Assembly (NCBI GenBank): GCA_963930645.1
Contig: OZ005651.1
Location: 126,018,231-126,082,230 of the forward strand
DNA from: Salticus scenicus
Taxonomy: Eukaryota > Arthropoda > Arachnida > Araneae > Salticidae
Direction of reading: 5' to 3'
DNA length: 64,000 nt
Numbering within the stretch: the stretch's first letter is position 1; every line of letters begins with the position of its first letter. Below, in pieces: positions 21,590 through 30,966 of this stretch. The notes beneath the pieces are model-generated. The model did no database searches. It saw only the letters and a program-made list of their open reading frames with translations, and was not told the origin of the DNA. Made by a program: the position numbers and the translations under genes.

Positions 21590-22335
21590 TGACGAATAAT
21601 GATACAACATATAAACAGGGATATGAATTACTTTTTTTTTTTTTTTCAATTCAAATAATGTCTGAGAAATTTTAACATACTTACTATTCCTTTAATTTTA
21701 ACGTATATGCATCAAAAATTCTATATTCTATGACAGTTTTCCCCAAAAAGTGTCATAACGTCTTTTTATCGCTTAAAAAATTTCTTACATTTTTGCATTT
21801 TTTAAAAAATTCTTTTTTTCCCCTAATCTGAAGATAATGAAGTTATAGTATTAATTACAAAACTTTGAATAAACATAATAAAATGCAAGAACTCGCACCA
21901 ACTGTTTCGGGTCAAAAGAAGACTCAACCCTTCATCAGGCGAACAATGTAGGCGCGAGAGCTGCAAACAAGCACGTTGAGTGTGTTGAATGCGTTGCCGC
22001 TTTGTTTGTAGCAGCCGTGCTTTGTTTGTAGCAGTCGCGAGTTCTTGCATTTTATGGTGTTTATTCAAAGTTTCGTAATTAATACTATAACGTCATTATC
22101 TTCAGATTAGGGGAAAAAAGAAATTTTTTAAAAATGCAAAAATTTAAGGAATTTTTTAAGGAATATGAGACGTTATGACACTTTTTGGGAATTACTGTCA
22201 TAAAATATGGAATTTTTCATGCATATATGTTGAAATTAAAGGAATAGTAAGTATGTTAAATTTTCTCAAACATTATTTGAATAAAAAAAAGTAATTTTTA
22301 TCCCTGTTGCTGTGTTGTATCATTATTCTTCATCT
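21590..22335. repeat. long inverted repeat (arms about 310 bp) around PLE terminal sequence
   Basis: Left arm about 21590-21900 and right arm about 22025-22335 are reverse complements with moderate divergence. Shared blocks include AAGTGTCATAACGTC, ATAATGAAGTTATAGTATTA (right arm with changes), AACTTTGAATAAACA and GCAAGAACTCGC. The centre (21901-22024) keeps a minus-strand hammerhead relic and the GCTTTG block of the PLE terminus. It has the same head-to-head architecture as 3902-4736 and 29109-29397 but is older and with longer arms. Confidence 0.75.
21884..21955 (-). ncRNA. hammerhead ribozyme relic
   Basis: On the minus strand CTGATGA (21932-21938), stem II as GGGTTG with TGACCC (last two pairs wobble), GAAA (21905-21908) and GCGAG for stem I are present. 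The U before the cleavage base is replaced by G, and stem III no longer pairs fully, so cleavage is unlikely. Confidence 0.65.
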
Positions 22336-22610
22336 GCTATGTACAACTAAAATCTTGAATTATTTTGCTTGTTTTAATCCTTGTGATTCCGAATGCGTCA
22401 TCCTATGTTTAATGTTTGTTTTTCATGGTTGTTTCCTGTTTGATTCTCTGATTTCTTGAACTAAATAATTTATTCCAATTTATTCTTCATTTTTAACTTC
22501 AATTAATTTCTTGTACGATAGGGTGCCCGCTAGCAATTTGCTATTATAGCTGCTAACGAACGAAATCGTACATTGGTGCTCAACGAGGAAAAAGGTCACT
22601 CCTGGCGAGT

Positions 22611-22653
<43 letters not shown>

Positions 22654-23001
22654 GGTTCTAAGCTTTTCCTTAAAAAAATGTTTAAAATGATGTCTTAATT
22701 TTTTATTTTTTCGTTGCTTGTTTGTATCTTTTGATTTGAGTTCCATGTGGTTTTTACGCACCGGCAAAATTATTGCAAAATTATTAAAATTGCAACTAAC
22801 AATATAGGAATAAATTTATGATTAGACTGAAGTTAAATAAAATAAAATAAATAAATAAAAAATAAATGTTTCAATAAATCACAATCAGTCTCTCCAGGTT
22901 ATTTAAATTTCTTGTAATTTCCTTCTCATTGTTCTATGTGGTTTCAGTGATCTTATATCTGTTGCTTGGCTTTAACTAAGATTAAAAATTCATTTATAAA
23001 T

Positions 23002-23053
<52 letters not shown>

Positions 23054-23056
23054 TAA
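22336..23056. other. AT-rich stretch with poly-T and (CA)n/(TA)n, no gene seen
   Basis: Poly-T at 22611-22650 and (CA)n followed by (TA)n at 23003-23044. Open frames here are homopolymer artefacts. Confidence 0.4.
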
Positions 23057-23058
23057 TA

Positions 23059-23741
23059 CAGGGTGCAAAGCATAGTGAGGAGAATACCTTTATCTCCGCA
23101 ACTATTGATCGCAAATATATAGTTTCAGTTACAACATGTTTTAAAATATATGAGCATTTCTGGTATGACATGTTTAAATTTAAAATATCTATTTTTAAAA
23201 AATTACAAAAACTAGCTTTCTATATAGTCCCAGATCCTATAGTCATATTTAGAAAAATTGACATTCATCCTAACAAAAAGTTTCATTTCTATTCTCCCAA
23301 AATGGAACAAGATATTTAAAGTTTAGATTTTCTAACATATTTCGGCCTTCAATAAGGGATCGGTTTAAAAATCCTTTTTGGAATTTGTTTGCATTTTCCC
23401 TGGCATTATTAAAGAATTTTTCATTGACTTTTTAATAAAGCCCGAGAAAATGCGAAATAATCCTAAATTTTGAAACTAACTATCTCAGACAATTTTGGGT
23501 GCACAAAAGTGAAACTTTTCGTGTTATATTTTTTAGGTTGGAAGTCAACTTTTACTATTAGCGTCATGAAAGTTGTATAAAATTTATCAGTTTTTGTGAT
23601 TTTTAATAAATTGATTTTTTTTAAATTTAAGCATGTCATATAATGAATGCTTACATTTTTTTTAAAATACATTTTCTTATTGGAGGACATCTGAGACCAA
23701 GTGTTGCGCAAATAAAGGCCTGCTCTCGACTTTGCACCCCG
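23059..23741. mobile_element. 683-bp full-length palindromic MITE, TA target site
   Basis: Flanked by TA (23057-23058 and 23742-23743). The left end CAGGGTGCAAAG and the right end CTTTGCACCCCG pair, and the arms pair along nearly all of the element. Inverted matches include CATGTTTAAATTTAAA, AAAGTTTCA next to a T(A/G)TTYTCCC block, and GCATTTTCYCKGG near the centre. It could fold as a hairpin of about 330 bp per arm. No coding sequence; TA duplication points to a Tc1/mariner-type mobiliser. Confidence 0.8.
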
Positions 23742-23743
23742 TA

Positions 23744-25130
23744 TATTCTAAACATTTCTGGGTACTACTTTGTAAGTTCATGGATCGTTTATAAATATAT
23801 TTGAATGCTGAAGTTCATAGAAAGTTTTAATATTCCAACATAAAAAATAATTTCGAATATGAATGTACCAATACACCGCTAAAATAATATATAATTGAGT
23901 TTAGAATATATTGTTAATTATAATAATAAGAAATTGAAACGAAAAATTAAAAATTAGTTAGAAGGAAGAAATTAAAAAAATTTCCAAATACTTAAATATA
24001 TATATATTTTTTTTAATCAAAATATTTTTCTAAAATATTTAAAATACTTCATATTTTTAAATTTCAGTGCATGTGTGTATACATATTTTCAGTTTACAGC
24101 AGCAGTTTACAAAAATGATGTTTGCAGGTATTTAAATTTATTCCACATGGCAATGTAATTGGTATTCTTTAAATGTTTAAATTTCTTTAAATTGAGTCAA
24201 CGCAATTTTTACTCATTTGATGTAATTATGCTATCATGGCATATTAAATAATTAATAAATGTAAATATTATTATTATTAATAAATAATATAGTAAGTATA
24301 TTATTTGTAATTAATATATAATTTCTTCGTATATTATTTATTTACTTATTAATATCGTCTTTTTTTTTTTTTTTTTTAAAGCAGAATATGTTTTTTATAA
24401 AGATGTGGAATAAAGTTGAATTGAATCTTTGTTTTATTATGCAGTTAAACAAGTTCATATATTTTATTTAATAAATAACAGTAAAGAGATATTTAAAATT
24501 GTAAGTCGGTGAAACTTAGGATATTATTTTAAAAATATGCAATTTGCATAACCTAGATTATATATATAATCATATAAACATTAAATAAATACTTCAGAAT
24601 TTAAAAAGAAAAGAAAAAAAGAATTACAAACCTTCTTAACTTTCTTCATAAGAGTTTTCAAGAAAACGCCCTTGCAACTAGCATTTTAAAATACATAATG
24701 ACCAGTCTGGAAGGGCATTCACTTAAAATTAGCTCTCCCTGTCATCTTCCAAACTCTTTATGTTACATCTTCATTCAGAAACATAATAACGAAAAATAGT
24801 TATTTTAACAATTTCATTCTCAGAAGACTAAATTAATCAAATGAATCCAAAATTTCAAAGCGTTTTTCTGTAACAGGAGCAGTTTTTTCTGCGATACAAC
24901 GCTGCTTACAAGTATCATAAGTTAGGCTTAAGAACTTACGCAGATATGAAAATGATTGTTTAATTGATATTAAAATAACACTTTAATAAACAGAACATAG
25001 AGAATATTACAGGTTAAAAATATTACATTTTTACCTTTTCTAAAGCTTATCCAAGTCACTATAACGCTAAAACTGAACAAAACTGAACAAATCATGTTTT
25101 AAAATTACCGCCTCACATAACGACACGCCT
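23744..25130. other. AT-rich stretch, no gene seen
   Basis: Poly-T at 24361-24377 and several short ATTT/ATT runs. Nothing recognised. Confidence 0.4.
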
Positions 25131-25144
25131 TTCCCAAGACCTAG

Positions 25145-25373
25145 GGGCCCACCAGCGGCTGAGCGGTTCTGCGCTCAAAGCTGGTAGACGTGAGGTGCCG
25201 GGTTCGATCCCCGGTCGCGCTCGTCGGCCTAGCCGTTCGGAGTTTTCCGTGGTTTCCTCCGAAACGTGCGTAAATACGGGCTAGGACCCCTTAGAAAGAC
25301 CTCCACGGAAGGCACTCCCCCTCAGGCCTAGGACCCCAGTGTTGTCAATCGGCCTTAATCCCTAACACCAACA
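25145..25373 (+). mobile_element. tRNA-derived SINE, copy 1, 12-bp target duplication
   Basis: Flanked by perfect CCCAAGACCTAG (25133-25144 and 25374-25385). The 5' part resembles a long-variable-arm tRNA: an A-box-like GCGGCTGAGCGGTTC, then a B box GGTTCGATCCC inside CCGGG/CCCGG pairing. The body contains GAGTTTTCCGTGGTTTCC and a CCTAGGACCCC block, and the element ends with AATCCCTAACACCAACAC. RNA polymerase III transcription from the internal boxes and LINE-driven insertion are expected for this class. A second copy lies at 26782. Confidence 0.88.
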
Positions 25374-25385
25374 CCCAAGACCTAG

Positions 25386-25990
25386 CGCTGGCGTTTGACT
25401 TTGCACGGTCAGCGAGAATTAAATAAATGCAATCCACAGATGTCATATCATCTTCTCTTCCTTTCTTACATCCGCAATAAGTTTCAAAGTTCAACATTTG
25501 AAACAGAAATTTATTAAGCGTTTATAGCTGTAGAAAACATATAGTCAATATTTTAAGGAAAAATGGAGCTGAGTTAAACAATTATTTAAATTTTTATAAA
25601 GTATTTTAAAAACTTATGAGATTACTTTATTTTTCCATTTTAAAATCTCGAATTAAACGGAAAAGCATATTTTGTTTTAGTGTATATTTCAGTATTGAAC
25701 AAAATATTCAGTGAAAGGATCAGAAATGGCATACACTTTATTTTTTCTGTATACATTAAAAGAATGCAATGGATGCATGGAAATTTTCGACTTAGGGTTT
25801 TAACACTCCTTGAGACGTTCTCGATAGGATTCGACAATTTTTAGAACTTGTTTGCGCATCTTAATAAAATATTGTGGAAATTGTATCTGAAGAATCAGTA
25901 AACAGAATTTAACCTAACTTGATATTTAGTTGAATTTTTATTTAAACTAGCTCTGATTAATTTTTGGAATATATGACCTAATAGGTGCTC
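25386..25990. other. AT-rich stretch, no gene seen
   Basis: No gene or repeat recognised. Confidence 0.35.
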
Positions 25991-26014
25991 AGCTATTATG
26001 TAATCCCCCCCCCT

Positions 26015-26425
26015 CCATATAACGGAAGGCAGTATCTCAGTTTCTGTTGAATAAAACTGCACCAAACTTGATATGTGAGATAGATATTATGTTAAACTAT
26101 GGTGATCTAATTTGAGCATATATTGATTGAGAGGTGGCACTTCTGTGCTGCAACTCAATCCCGTTTAAAGGAAAGCAATATCTCAGATTATTATTATTAT
26201 TAAAAATTCACTAACATGAGTATGTGAAATATATATTATGAAAAACTATGATAATTCACTTTGGGTATATATCGGCCGATATATTATTATGCAATTTTTC
26301 CAGATAGCTATACCTCAGCATGTGTTAGTGAAATATGCAACAAATTTAATATGTAAAATTTTAATTTTGAGATACAGTGTTTATTAAATTTTTGTTCATA
26401 TTAACTGGTTAAGTGGCGCTGTTAT
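26015..26425. repeat. degenerate tandem repeat, about three units of 140-150 bp
   Basis: Three successive segments share GGAAAGCAATATCTCAG-like, ATGTGARATAKATATTATG-like and TATATTGATTG/TATATCGGCCG-like blocks in the same order (starts near 26018, 26160 and 26300). The similarity is weak and unit borders are uncertain. Confidence 0.45.
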
Positions 26426-26781
26426 ATAGAATGCTACAGAATAAAGTAGTGGGATGGGTAGAAGATTTCTTTTAAACAGTTTAATTAAAAGAGAATGGCT
26501 ACGTAAAATTTTTATCTATTAAGAAAATAATTTTTGAAATATATATTAAATATTTTTTTTTATTAAAATTTATTAAATAAAATTTGGATTAAAATAAAAT
26601 AAATAAAAAAATAAGAACAATCAAACAGAGTAATGATTTAAAAACATTATCAATATTGATAATTTATCAGTAACATTCAAACTTAAATAGAATCATAAAT
26701 AAAATATAATAAAAGCTTAAAATTATGCTTAAAGGAAAAAAGAAAAAAAAACTCATTTCTGTAACTTCCCGATGAGTATTA

Positions 26782-27186
26782 GTGACGGCGAGGTTCTACT
26801 CTCGAACCTTACAGACGGGAAGTGTTGGTTTCGTTTCCTGGTCGAGCTCGTTGACTTGGGTTTTCGGAGTTTTCCGTGATTTTTTTTAAAACTCGCGTAA
26901 ATAAGGGTTAGACATTCTTAGAATGATTTCCACGGAGGGCACATCATCCAGACCTAGGACCCTCGTGTCAGTGGCGGATCCAGAACTTAACTTTTGGACG
27001 GGGGGGAAATAAGACTTTTCAAAATGTTATTCTAGACCAATAAAAAATTTACAATTGCAATATTCAATTGTGAATGTCAAAGTTTTTTTTCTTTTTTTTT
27101 CTTTTTTTTTTTTTTTTTCTTTTTGGACCTTAAATCCGCCACTGCCTCGTGTAGTTAGTTTGTTTTAATCCTAACACCAACACTCA
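26782..27186 (+). mobile_element. SINE copy 2, interrupted by a hAT-type MITE
   Basis: Same family as 25145-25373: TTTTCGGAGTTTTCCGTG, CTAGGACCCT and the terminal CTAACACCAACACT are shared in order. It is flanked by a 10-bp duplication, ATGAGTATTA (26772-26781) and ATGAATATTA (27187-27196), one mismatch. Removing the MITE and one of its duplications leaves about 221 bp, close to copy 1 (229 bp). Its B box is worn (GGTTTCGTTTCC), so it is probably silent. Confidence 0.82.
26969..27144. mobile_element. 176-bp hAT-type MITE, perfect 8-bp target duplication
   Basis: Flanked by CCTCGTGT at 26961-26968 and 27145-27152. The ends CAGTGGCGGATCCA and TTAAATCCGCCACTG are inverted repeats. CAGNGGCGGA ends with an 8-bp duplication are typical of hAT non-autonomous elements. 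It lies inside SINE copy 2 and is therefore younger. A T-rich tract fills its right half. Confidence 0.9.
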
Positions 27187-27269
27187 ATGAATATTACGAA
27201 ATCAAAACTGAATCTTGGCATTTTGTCCCATTCGTAATAATCTCACTGAGACATAGCGTTTTATGACGG

Positions 27270-27461
27270 TGTTACATTTGAACGTTTGGTATAGAACTGA
27301 AATTGTACGTTTTATGGAAGGTACAACGCACACTTTTTTAGAACGTTCTAAATAATACGAATTTTGAACGTCTAATGGAACGTTCTTTTGGCACGAAACA
27401 CGGTGTTTGAACTATTGTAACCGTTATTAGACGTCCAAAGAACGTCCCGGTGCTACTTGGG
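27270..27461. repeat. GAACGTTC-rich repeat, second copy (inverted terminus)
   Basis: Several AGAACGTTC/GAACGT(C/T) cores, ending with GAACGTCCCGGTGCTACTTGG. Read on the minus strand this gives CCAAGTAGCACC then GGACGTTC, matching the start of the segment at 21198. The two are about 6 kb apart and in opposite orientation. Confidence 0.6.
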
Positions 27462-27773
27462 AATAAACTTGTCTGCCTTTGCGGAAATTGGTGTGACGAA
27501 ATTGAACTTAATAAGTATTTTGTGGAATTGGCGTCATATACAGTGAAACTTGAATAATTCGAACTTGTTTAATTCGAAATTCTGGATAATTCGAGTTTTT
27601 TACTCGGTCCCTTGAATTTTGTATTAAAATAATGTTAAAAAATCGTGGATAATTCGAACTCTATTTTGGATAATTCGAACTTTTCATACGAGTAACTTTA
27701 AAATATTACAGTAAAATTTTTTCCCAAGATTTTTCTCAGCTAAAATGCATTTTTTATTTTAATAGTCTTTCAA

Positions 27774-27959
27774 AATACGGATAAGGAAATACAAGAAAAA
27801 CTCCTACCTAGTGCATCAGAAGATATGGTGCATATACATAAACTTCGGGGTTTTTTTCAATTGAAAGTCATGTCTGATGTAGAAGATTCTATTTTTGTAT
27901 CAACTGATAGGTTGAAGTTATATGCTATGACACAAAGATTGTACTTGAAGAAGCAATAA
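27774..27959 (+). pseudogene. possible Tigger transposase C-terminal fragment
   Basis: Sixty-one open codons ending at TAA 27957-27959, reading KEIQEKLLPSASEDMVHI, KLRGFFQLK, VEDSIFVSTDRLKLYAM and QRLYLKKQ. Tigger-type transposases end with a region having a leucine-rich L-R-x-F/Y block and an acidic stretch, which this resembles, and its place inside a Tigger-like TIR pair agrees. No catalytic residues are included. Identification is by context and faint pattern only. Confidence 0.4.
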
Positions 27960-28135
27960 AAATATATGACTATTTTTTAAAAATGTGTTGAATAATTAAG
28001 CTCGTAAAAAAATATCGATTTAATGGGAAGGGGGGGGGGTAGCAGTTTTCTTAGATATAAAGTGTATATGTTAAATCTTTGATCGTAGAGTTTTAATTTT
28101 TTTAATTTATCTCTTCTTTTTGACAAAATAGCATG

Positions 28136-28328
28136 CTTGCCAACATCCTAATTAATATTCTGTTGTGTTCTTAGTCCCGCCATTTTTCACACCAGTAAAT
28201 TTTTAAAGTAATATTTTGCAAATGCAATTACGATTAAATAAGAAGAAAAATACTCTAAAAAGGATACTGGTGTGAAAAAGAAGGCGGGGCTAACAATACT
28301 ACGGAATTTTATTTAGTATGTTGGCAAG
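28136..28328. repeat. 193-bp palindromic insertion inside the Tigger-like element
   Basis: The outer arms CTTGCCAACAT and ATGTTGGCAAG are perfect, and inside them lie TTCACACCAGTA and TACTGGTGTGAA with a CCCGCC/GGCGGG pair. Probably a small MITE; a target duplication is not clear. Confidence 0.7.
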
Positions 28329-28416
28329 TTTGAAATAGTATATGTAATTCGAATTTTTGGATATTTCGAATTTTTCTCAGGTCCCTTCAACTTCGAATGA
28401 TCCAAGTTCTACTGTA

Positions 28417-28472
28417 TATATATATCCATTTAGGGTATCCCTTAAATGAGGGGGATTTTATTTTATTTTATT

Positions 28473-28503
<31 letters not shown>

Positions 28504-29095
28504 TTTTTTTCAAATCCGATACGCATATCCTCTATTTTTTTCCTAATTGACCCTAAACACTTTTTAGCAAAATATCATCTCTCTGGGATAATGTTAACAC
28601 GTGCTGAGTTGAGGAGAAAATCCTAATATCTTTATTAACCGTCATTTTTTTTCTTGTGGCGATTGTAACATTATATAGTCTATAAACATATCCTTTTAAT
28701 TTCTCTTTCCGAATACAGTGTTTTAACAGCGTAGCAATATTCTTTTTTTTTTTTTTTTTTTTTTTTTTTTGTAAGATTTTACACTTAAAAAAAATGTTTA
28801 TTTTTCAAACAAATTATTAAATAAAAGAAAGATAAATTACACAATGAATAGTAATTAAAATTCTGCACTACACGTAATTTATTTCTCCGAATAGCTAATC
28901 CGTAGTATAAAGACAATTTTTTTATTAGAGCTCCGGCTAGTTTGCCCTTTCCTCCAAGATGCTAATCTTTTTTAAATTTTCGGAGACGAGGACCCATCCT
29001 CTTCTGCACGTGCTCAATACATTCATTTTTTTATCACTCGAAAATCTTCACCGTACGGATATACATACACTTCTGACATCCCTCGGGAGCTAGGT
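28417..29095. other. AT-rich stretch with (TTTA)n and poly-T, no gene seen
   Basis: (TTTTA/TTTA)n at 28452-28507 and poly-T at 28742-28771. Confidence 0.4.
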
Positions 29096-29129
29096 ATAGG
29101 TGGGACACTTTGAATAAACACCATAAAAT

Positions 29130-29200
29130 GCAATAAACTCGCAACAATTGTTTCGGGTCGAAAGAACACACGACCCTTCATCAGGCGAATAAAGTAAGCA
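29130..29200 (-). ncRNA. hammerhead ribozyme, type I, intact core (left copy)
   Basis: Minus strand: CTGATGA at 29178-29184, stem II GGGTCG with CGACCC, GAAA at 29151-29154, stem III palindrome ACAATTGT, U at the cleavage position, then GCGAG pairing with TTCGC for stem I. All core bases are kept. As in other PLE hammerheads the stem III is short, so a dimer is the expected active form. Confidence 0.88.
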
Positions 29201-29254
29201 CGAGTGCTGCAGTCAAAGCGGCACGTGCGTTGCCGCTTTGACTGCAGCGCTCGT

Positions 29255-29325
29255 GCTTACTTTATTCGCCTGATGAAGGGTCGTGTGTTTCTTCGACCCG
29301 AAACAATTGTTGCCAGTTTATTGCA
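29255..29325 (+). ncRNA. hammerhead ribozyme, type I (right copy, stem I mismatch)
   Basis: CTGATGA at 29270-29276, GGGTCG paired with CGACCC, GAAA at 29300-29303 and ACAATTGT are intact. The 3' strand of stem I reads GCCAG instead of GCGAG, putting a C-C mismatch at its third pair, which should weaken but not remove the fold. Confidence 0.85.
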
Positions 29326-29410
29326 TTTTATGGTGTTTATTCAAAGTTTGTAAGTAATATTTTTTATAACGCCAGTTTTGTGGTGCTTTTATATTAAATA
29401 GGTGGGACAC

Positions 29411-30960
29411 GTTTACAAGTTTTACCATAAGATATACTTTGAGTTAAGTTTTAAAAATTTGGTGACATATTTTTAAGATGTCATTAATTTTTAAGATGTT
29501 ATGACATTTTATGAAAAAAGAAAAAAAAAATGACTTTTTTGAAAATTTTATATGTATTTTCTCCCCCTTAATGATATATCCTAAAAGCATTTGGGTATCG
29601 CTTCTGACTTGTTTGATAAGTTAATTTCGTGACACATTTATGTTTGAATGTAGAAAATATGCATGGAATTTAAACATTCAGACATAAAATATTTTATAAA
29701 TATTACATTATCAATCAATCTAAGAATTTATACTTAATCATGTTTAGAATAGACATTTGAATTCTATTGATGTAAAATCGAGAGAATTTTTTAAAAATTA
29801 GTTAGTAGAGAGAATTCAAAAACTTTACAAGTAATTTAAAATTTTGAATTTTATTCTTTAAAATTTATACAGCTTTCTAGAAATTTTAATATATTTAATA
29901 TTTTTATGTGTCCGTGCCTATATATGCAGAATTTATTAACTCTAAATTTTTAATTTGCAAAAATAAATAGATAAATATATAAATAAGTAAAATAAAATAA
30001 AACGAAATAAATAAAGTATGGTGGACATTTAAAACATATTTTATGTTATTGACTTAGAATTAATAAAATTTGCAAAAATATCCACTGATAAATAATTAAA
30101 GAACTATTAAAAATTTTCGAAAACTATTTAAATTAAAAAAAAATAAAATTTTAAATTTTAAATACTTTAGGAATTTTTAAAATATTCCCTTTTAACTAAT
30201 TTTTTATTTATTCTCTAGACTTTAGATAAATATAATATAAAGTACATTAAAAACTCGTTTGTGTATTACTTCGTCGATTTAAATGCAAAATAATTTGTTT
30301 TAAATATTTTTAGGATTGAATGCTGAAATTTCATGAAATATTTCAACATTTAGATTTACAGATGTAATCAAAAAAACTTATCAATTACTTCACAAGTAAT
30401 ATCCAAATATTTTTAGAATATATTATTAAACTATAATAATATAAGTCCGAGAGAAAAATTAAGAATTAATTATCATGGAACATTTTAATGTCTTTTTTAA
30501 AAATTAAAATTTTAACATTTAAAATACTTTCGAGAAATTTTAGTATAATTAAGATTTATATATTTCAGTGCAAATATATGTATGGAAATTTTCCCGACTG
30601 TAAAACAGTTATTTAGAAATAAGCTTCTAATGTCCACCATCTTCTCAAATGTAGAATCTCAGAATATTATTTTCTGATTAGAAAAAGGCATTTCATAATG
30701 AGTGCAAAATTTTCGAATTATTTTTAAATTTCTGCACATATTAAATTGTTACCCGCGTAGTCCAACATTATCAAACCTTATCTTTGTTTCTCGAAGCACT
30801 TAGCAACTGAACAGAACAGATTAATGACGCATTTATATTATGGTTCTATTTTGAGAAAAGAAAAAATGCGATTTAGCTGTGTAATGTTAGAGAAAGCTAC
30901 ATTTTTTTTTTTTATTTTTTTTTTTATCTATGATGTACCAAAAGTATAACTCAAACATCT
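29411..30960. other. AT-rich stretch, no gene seen
   Basis: Repeated phrases such as AAAATTTTAAAT and TTTTTAAAAATTA are common but no ordered repeat is evident. T-rich at 30903-30926. Confidence 0.4.
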
Positions 30961-30966
30961 AATATA

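Larger units (their letters stand above)
27541..28414 (+). mobile_element. Tigger/pogo-like element, TA target site
   Basis: Flanked by TA (27539-27540 and 28415-28416). The left end CAGTGAAACTTGAATAATTC and the right end, on the minus strand, CAGTAGAACTTGGATCATTC are imperfect inverted repeats, followed on both sides by runs of AATTCGAA and a GGTCCC or GGGACC block. Such ends are characteristic of pogo/Tigger elements. An 874-bp deletion derivative with an open C-terminal fragment and a nested inverted repeat at 28136-28328. Confidence 0.8.
29109..29397. mobile_element. 289-bp double-hammerhead palindrome (non-autonomous PLE terminus), perfect 13-bp target duplication
   Basis: Flanked by ATAGGTGGGACAC at 29096-29108 and 29398-29410. 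The insert is two PLE terminal segments head to head: the left copy on the minus strand, the right on the plus strand, meeting at about 29222-29228 in a GGCACGTGCGTTGCC junction. Each has a hammerhead. The right copy continues past GTTTATTCAAAGTTTG to the fixed end AACGCCAGTT and GGTGCTTTTATATTAA; the left copy stops at ACTTTGAATAAACACC. No coding sequence. It is the cleanest insertion of this family in the window and shows that the terminal segments alone can insert. Confidence 0.92.

Noticed and set aside
22480..22767. Minus-strand open frame with a long lysine run
   Set aside because: It is produced by a poly-T tract on the plus strand; no domain or codon structure.
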